A stretch of 57,634 nt of DNA from Gnetum montanum (Eukaryota; Streptophyta; Gnetopsida; Gnetales; Gnetaceae), in assembly GCA_015680685.1 (NCBI GenBank), contig MNCI01004792.1, forward strand, positions 873,725 through 931,358, given 5' to 3'. The position numbers were made by a program, and so were the translations under genes. The notes beneath the pieces are model-generated. The model searched no databases, was not told where the DNA came from, and saw nothing but the letters and a program-made list of their open reading frames with translations. Shown here one piece after another: positions 53,883-57,634 of this stretch (its first letter is position 1; each line of letters begins with the position of its first letter).

Positions 53883-56469
53883 TGCAGCTCCGTAGGTGAA
53901 ACGTGTATGAGATTTACGTATCTTTGGCACGTGTCACACGTCTTGACCTTTGATAGGCAATCATGCTCCATATGGGGCCAGTAGTATCCTAGGCATTTGA
54001 TTTTTATAGCCATAACCCTAAGTACTATGTTTCCACCACATAGTCCCTCATGCATCTCATTAACAACCTTCTATGCTTTCCCTTCGTTTACGCATGCTAG
54101 CAGTATCCCATCATAGGAGCGTTTTCACAGGGCATTGTCTCCCATGAGCGTATATTGTCGAGCATGCTTACGAATTGCATCTCTCTAGGCAGATGTCAAT
54201 CCACTCAGGGGCTTGCCATGTTACAAGTAGGCTTTAATGTTGGCATACCACTCCTGCGTATCCACGACACTGATAGAGGCCATGTGTCCCACCTGAGTGA
54301 TGGGCTTAGTACATTCGACAATCAAAGTTGGCAGACTTGCAAACAAGCATGGTGGAATATTTAGTGCTAGGGTGGCTAAGGCGTTTGCTACGGTGTTCTC
54401 ATTGTGTGGCAATGTGTTGCACATTCGTAGTTGCAAACTATTTGAGTAGGCTCTTTGCTAGATCGCAATAGGATTGTAGATGCATAGCTTTGTAGGCATA
54501 GACCTCAGTGATTTGATTCACAACTAGTTGTGAATCCCCGCGAATCGCTAAGTATTTTATGCATAGTGTTCGGGCAGCTGAGAGACCTCTGAGTAGCCCC
54601 TCATATTCTATCATGTTGTTCATGTAGGGAAACATAAAGTAATAAGAAGAAGGATGCATCACCTGAGAGGGGAACGTAATGATGGTGGTTGCACTACCTC
54701 CTCACACGGTCGAGGCACCATTGAAGTGTAAGGTAGCTTCGAGATGTGATGGAATGATGTTGATAGTGCTAACATGCTCGTCTAGTAATTCGGGATCTAT
54801 GGTTTCCTGGTCATTGATGGGTGAGGCTATAAGTTTGGTTGCTATGGCTTGACCCTTTGTCGATGACTAGCTCACATAGTGTAAGTTGAACTCCGTAGTT
54901 ATTGCTTTGCATTGGGCTATCTTGCTACTTTCATATAGGTTGTTAGTGATAGCCCAGAGTATGTTGCTTTTGCAAATGATGTTAATTGTATTGCAAAAAA
55001 GGTAATGCCTCCACTTTTTTAATGTAAATACTAAGACAAGGTAATTCCTCTCCACTTCGTTGTATTTCACCTCATGTGCTATTGATGCATGACTTAGATA
55101 ATACACTGGTATCTCAGATTTGTCATCTCATTTCTGACATATCAGTGCTACGATAGATGTGTCAGAGGTGGAAAGGTAGATGATGAAGGGCTTATCCCTT
55201 TGTTGCAGATGCACAGTTGGGAGGTGCAAGAGCTCTTTCTTCAAGTCATCGAAGGCTTGTTGACATTGAGTTATCCATTTGAAGTTAACCCATTTCTTTA
55301 GAAGATGTTGCATGGGGTGTAACTTGTCAGTTAGCTTTGCTATAAACCTTCAGATGAACTATACCGTACCTTGCAAACCACGTAATTCCTTAAGGTTTGT
55401 AGGAGGTGTCAAGTTGAAGATGGTCTTAACTTTGTTAGGGTCCACCCGTATCCCATCCTCCGATACTACAAACCCTAACATATGTCCGGTTTTCACCCCA
55501 AGGACAAACTTCTTAGGATTAAGGCATAAATCATGCATTTGACAACACTTGAGGACTATCCCTAGATCACGTGGGTGATCAGCAACCTTCTTGGATTTGA
55601 CTGCTATATTATCCACGTAGTCGTTTAGTGTTTTTAGGATGTAGTCACTGAAGATGTAAGTCATGGCTCGCTAGTAGGTTGCTCCAGCATTCTTGAGCCC
55701 AAAAGGCATCATGGTGTAACAAAAGGTACCCCATGGGGTCATGAAGGTTGTTGTTAACTGATGCTCTAGGTTAATGCAAATTTGGTTGTAGCCAGAGAAA
55801 CCATCCATGAAGGATAACAGAGCATGACCAGCCATGGTGTCAATGAGTTGATCAATGCTCAAAAGTGAAAAATCATCTTTGATCGTTGCCTTGTTCAAAT
55901 CCTGGAAGTCTATACAGATTCATATTCCTCCCATTTTCTTAGAAACCACAACAATGTTGGACACCCATTCCGAGTAATCAACTACATGTATGAAACTAGC
56001 TTGGTATATCTTGGTGATTTCATTCCTTACGGCTAGTGCAATTTCTAGTTTAACCTTACGAGCTTTTTGCTTGATTGCCTTCATGCATGGGTCTAGGATG
56101 ATGTTGTGCTGTATTAGCCTCGGATCCAAACCTGGTATGTTGCTGTATGACCATGTGAAGACTTCAATACTTTCTTGTAGAATTTTGGCTACATCTTTGT
56201 GTGTTTGTGCATCTAAGAGGGAACTAAGTTTTAATGTTCTTACTTCCCCCTTGGACATGGTCATAAGCATCTCAATGAGAGGGTCCTCAGTTACATCCCT
56301 AGCCTCTAAATCTAAGGTTCAAACTAGATGCTCAGGCCAATCTAGGGATGTTTCTAGGGACGCTATGGTGTTGGCTATGGTTGATTTCCAGTCGATTAGG
56401 TCTAGGTTCAGTGGTCTTGCGAGCTTGCCATGTGGACTTGCTAAAGCTAAAGGTGCAGAGAGATCGTGA
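53883..56469 (-). pseudogene. Element E2 pol, unit I (pre-RT to integrase zinc module)
   Basis: On the minus strand the pre-RT linker is at 56,469-55,920 (VFTWSYSNIPGLDPRLIQHN). RT at 55,898-55,359 shows FMDGFSGYNQICINLEHQ, a stop at 55,671 (Gln in relatives) and the catalytic box LNDYVDNIAVKS at about 55,608-55,625. The second catalytic Asp is now Asn (AAT), where element A keeps YVDD. RNase H lies at 55,313-54,867, the second RNase H at 54,820-54,438 (MNNMIEYEGLLRGL) and the zinc module at 54,055-53,890 (GLCGGNIVLRVMAIKIKCLG, CDTCQRYVNLIHVSPTEL). It breaks off there and continues directly into a second RT copy (unit II). Confidence 0.84.
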
Positions 56470-56747
56470 TGGATTTCCATTTTTTGCTCAACCTACCAAG
56501 ATGAAATGAGGGTTTGCTTAGGAGGCACCTGTTCATAGTAATCGTGTATAATGAAAATTTGCAAGACAACGATGAGATGTAACTAGCGAAGTATAACATA
56601 AAGATTAAAATTTGCCAGTTTAAAGTCATGGTAGACCACTAAGGAATGGAGATGCAGCACTGCTAAAAGAAAGAATGTAAAAGTATCGATGTGAGAACCC
56701 GAAATTGCTAAAAAATGCAAGACTGCTAATGCGAAAACATGAAATTG

Positions 56748-56985
56748 CTAGTTTAACGTCATTACCGACTGCAAATGTGTAGAGGTTTGAGACCTCTAGT
56801 TTAAGGTCTTTTCAAACTGCTAAAGTTTCTACTACACTAAGATTGCTAGTTTAAGGTCTTTCTGGACTGCAAAAGTTACAACTACGCTGGGGTTTCTAGT
56901 TTAAGGTCTTTTCAAACTGCGAAAATTGTAACTACGCTAAGATTGCTAGTTTAAGGTCTTCCCAGACTGGTAACTAAAAATATGT
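56748..56985 (-). repeat. Tandem array (50-bp units) on the 5' side of E2 pol
   Basis: CTAGTTTAAGGTCTT recurs at 56,796, 56,846, 56,896 and 56,946, exactly 50 bp apart, with a diverged unit at 56,748 and an isolated relative near 56,618. Read on the minus strand (AAGACCTTAAACTAG) it matches the last units of the element A array (AGACTTAAAACTAGCA, about 3,308) in the same orientation relative to pol. Arrays of this family normally lie 3' of pol, so this location is unusual. Gag and protease are missing from this side. Confidence 0.85.
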
Positions 56986-56999
56986 ATTTTTTCATTTTT

Positions 57000-57634
57000 T
57001 GGAAAAGCAAATGATTAGCTCAAAGCATGCCAAGATCTTTTGCTCAAATCTGCCCATTTTAATTGCCAACAGTGCTACGCTATCATGGTGGGCATGCTAC
57101 GCTGCACGGTAAAGCCCACATTAAATAGAGAGAGAGAGAATGGAAAGTTTCCCTTTTTTCACCATTATGGCCATATATAGGGATTAAACCCTAGTAAGTT
57201 TTTCATTCTCACCATAAGAGCACAGAGCTCACATTCGAAGCACAAAGTGATTTCAGAGCGCAGAGTGAATGTGCTAACAGAAAGAAAGGTGGTTTTTTTG
57301 CATAGCGACAAGGAAAAGTTTGCAAGTAGGACGATGGCTCCAAATAAAGAACGCACTCACTTGGTGCTTGCAAAGGTTGAGGAGGTAAAAGAAACCCTAG
57401 GATGCATGACACAAGCACACGTCGCGGTGTGAGAGGACATGCCGTTGACCCGGTAGGCTGCCATACCTCTATTGTTTTGTGCTTCTGTTATCATTTTTGT
57501 TTTCTGCTTTCATTTTTGTGATTTAGTTTCAGTTATCCATGTTTTCTATCATCATGTTGTCACTGTTTTGGCCTTTACACCATCGCTATTTCCGTTTCGG
57601 TTGTGGCGGATGCACAAATGCTATGCTAACATTG
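57000..57634 (+). mobile_element. Plus-oriented LTR-like promoter fragment, runs off the window
   Basis: GTGCTACGCTATC and ATGCTACGCTGCAC (57,071-57,108) precede a TATA-like CCATATATAGG (57,170-57,180). A leader follows with GAGCACAGAGCTCA, similar to GAGCACAGGAGCAC after the element A TATA box. The T-rich end (57,470-57,560) resembles R/U5. This suggests another Tat LTR in plus orientation, head-to-head with E2 pol. Neither terminus is visible. A (GA)n run lies at 57,128-57,139. Confidence 0.5.
57334..57432 (+). CDS. Short leader ORF (32 codons), uncertain
   Basis: An ATG at 57,334 in a good plant context (AGGACGATGGCT) opens MAPNKERTHLVLAKVEEVKE and stops at 57,430-57,432. It is about 155 bp downstream of a TATA-like box and could be translated from the LTR transcript as a short upstream ORF. 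The frame is also open further upstream without an ATG. No homologue is recognised. Confidence 0.25.
   Translation: MAPNKERTHLVLAKVEEVKETLGCMTQAHVAV

Overview
This window is plant nuclear heterochromatin. Almost all of it is decayed, nested LTR retrotransposons, plus one broken leucine-rich-repeat (LRR) receptor gene. I find no intact protein-coding gene, tRNA, rRNA or CRISPR array. The Ty3/gypsy and Ty1/copia lineages, the initiator-Met and tRNA-Asp type primer sites, and the FLS2-like LRR fragment all point to a seed plant. The density and age of the nesting suggest a large genome, perhaps a gymnosperm; that last step is inference.

Layout. 1-~5,925 (+): 3' half of a Tat-lineage Ty3 element 'A' (RT, RNase H, a second archaeal-type RNase H, integrase), a 30-bp tandem array and a long, 3'-truncated LTR. 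~5,926-8,253 and 21,290-~24,240 (+): an Athila-like Ty3 element 'B', split inside its integrase by 8,254-21,289 (-), a complete but dead chromovirus 'C' (gag-PR-RT-RH-INT-chromodomain, two ~2.65-kb LTRs, PBS, PPT). C's left LTR holds a 3,160-bp TG...CA insert 'D' (9,072-12,231) with a 5-bp target duplication, best read as a solo LTR of an unknown family. 24,376-25,231: an 856-bp Athila-type 3' LTR. 25,232-27,690: AT-rich, unexplained.

27,786-32,741: an LRR-receptor pseudogene split by a 5'-truncated Tork/Tnt1-like copia element (28,562-31,808, -), ending in an unrecognised exon-like segment. 32,742-34,879: AT-rich, unexplained. 34,880-39,602 (+): Athila-type 5' LTR, tRNA-Asp-type PBS and gag, the gag split by a Tat solo LTR (37,151-38,751) with perfect ATTCT target duplications. 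39,603-~44,260 (-): an oppositely oriented copy of the 880-bp LTR family with a degraded ORF downstream of pol. ~44,260-46,065 (-): a second copy of B's 3' end.

46,070-56,970 (-): a Tat element 'E2'. It has a 3,096-bp LTR (47,789-50,884) shared by a gag unit on one side and a tandem array plus pol on the other. Pol itself is a chimera of two diverged partial copies joined near 53,882. 57,000-57,634: a plus-oriented LTR-like promoter.

Three signals stand out. (1) Three diverged Tat LTRs, and probably a fourth promoter, carry clusters of TACGC/GCGTA palindromes upstream of the TATA box. (2) Related tandem arrays lie 3' of pol in A and on both sides of pol in E2. (3) Inactivation across families is dominated by C-to-T/G-to-A changes; in B all three integrase catalytic acids are lost this way. 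Nothing here is likely to transpose autonomously.
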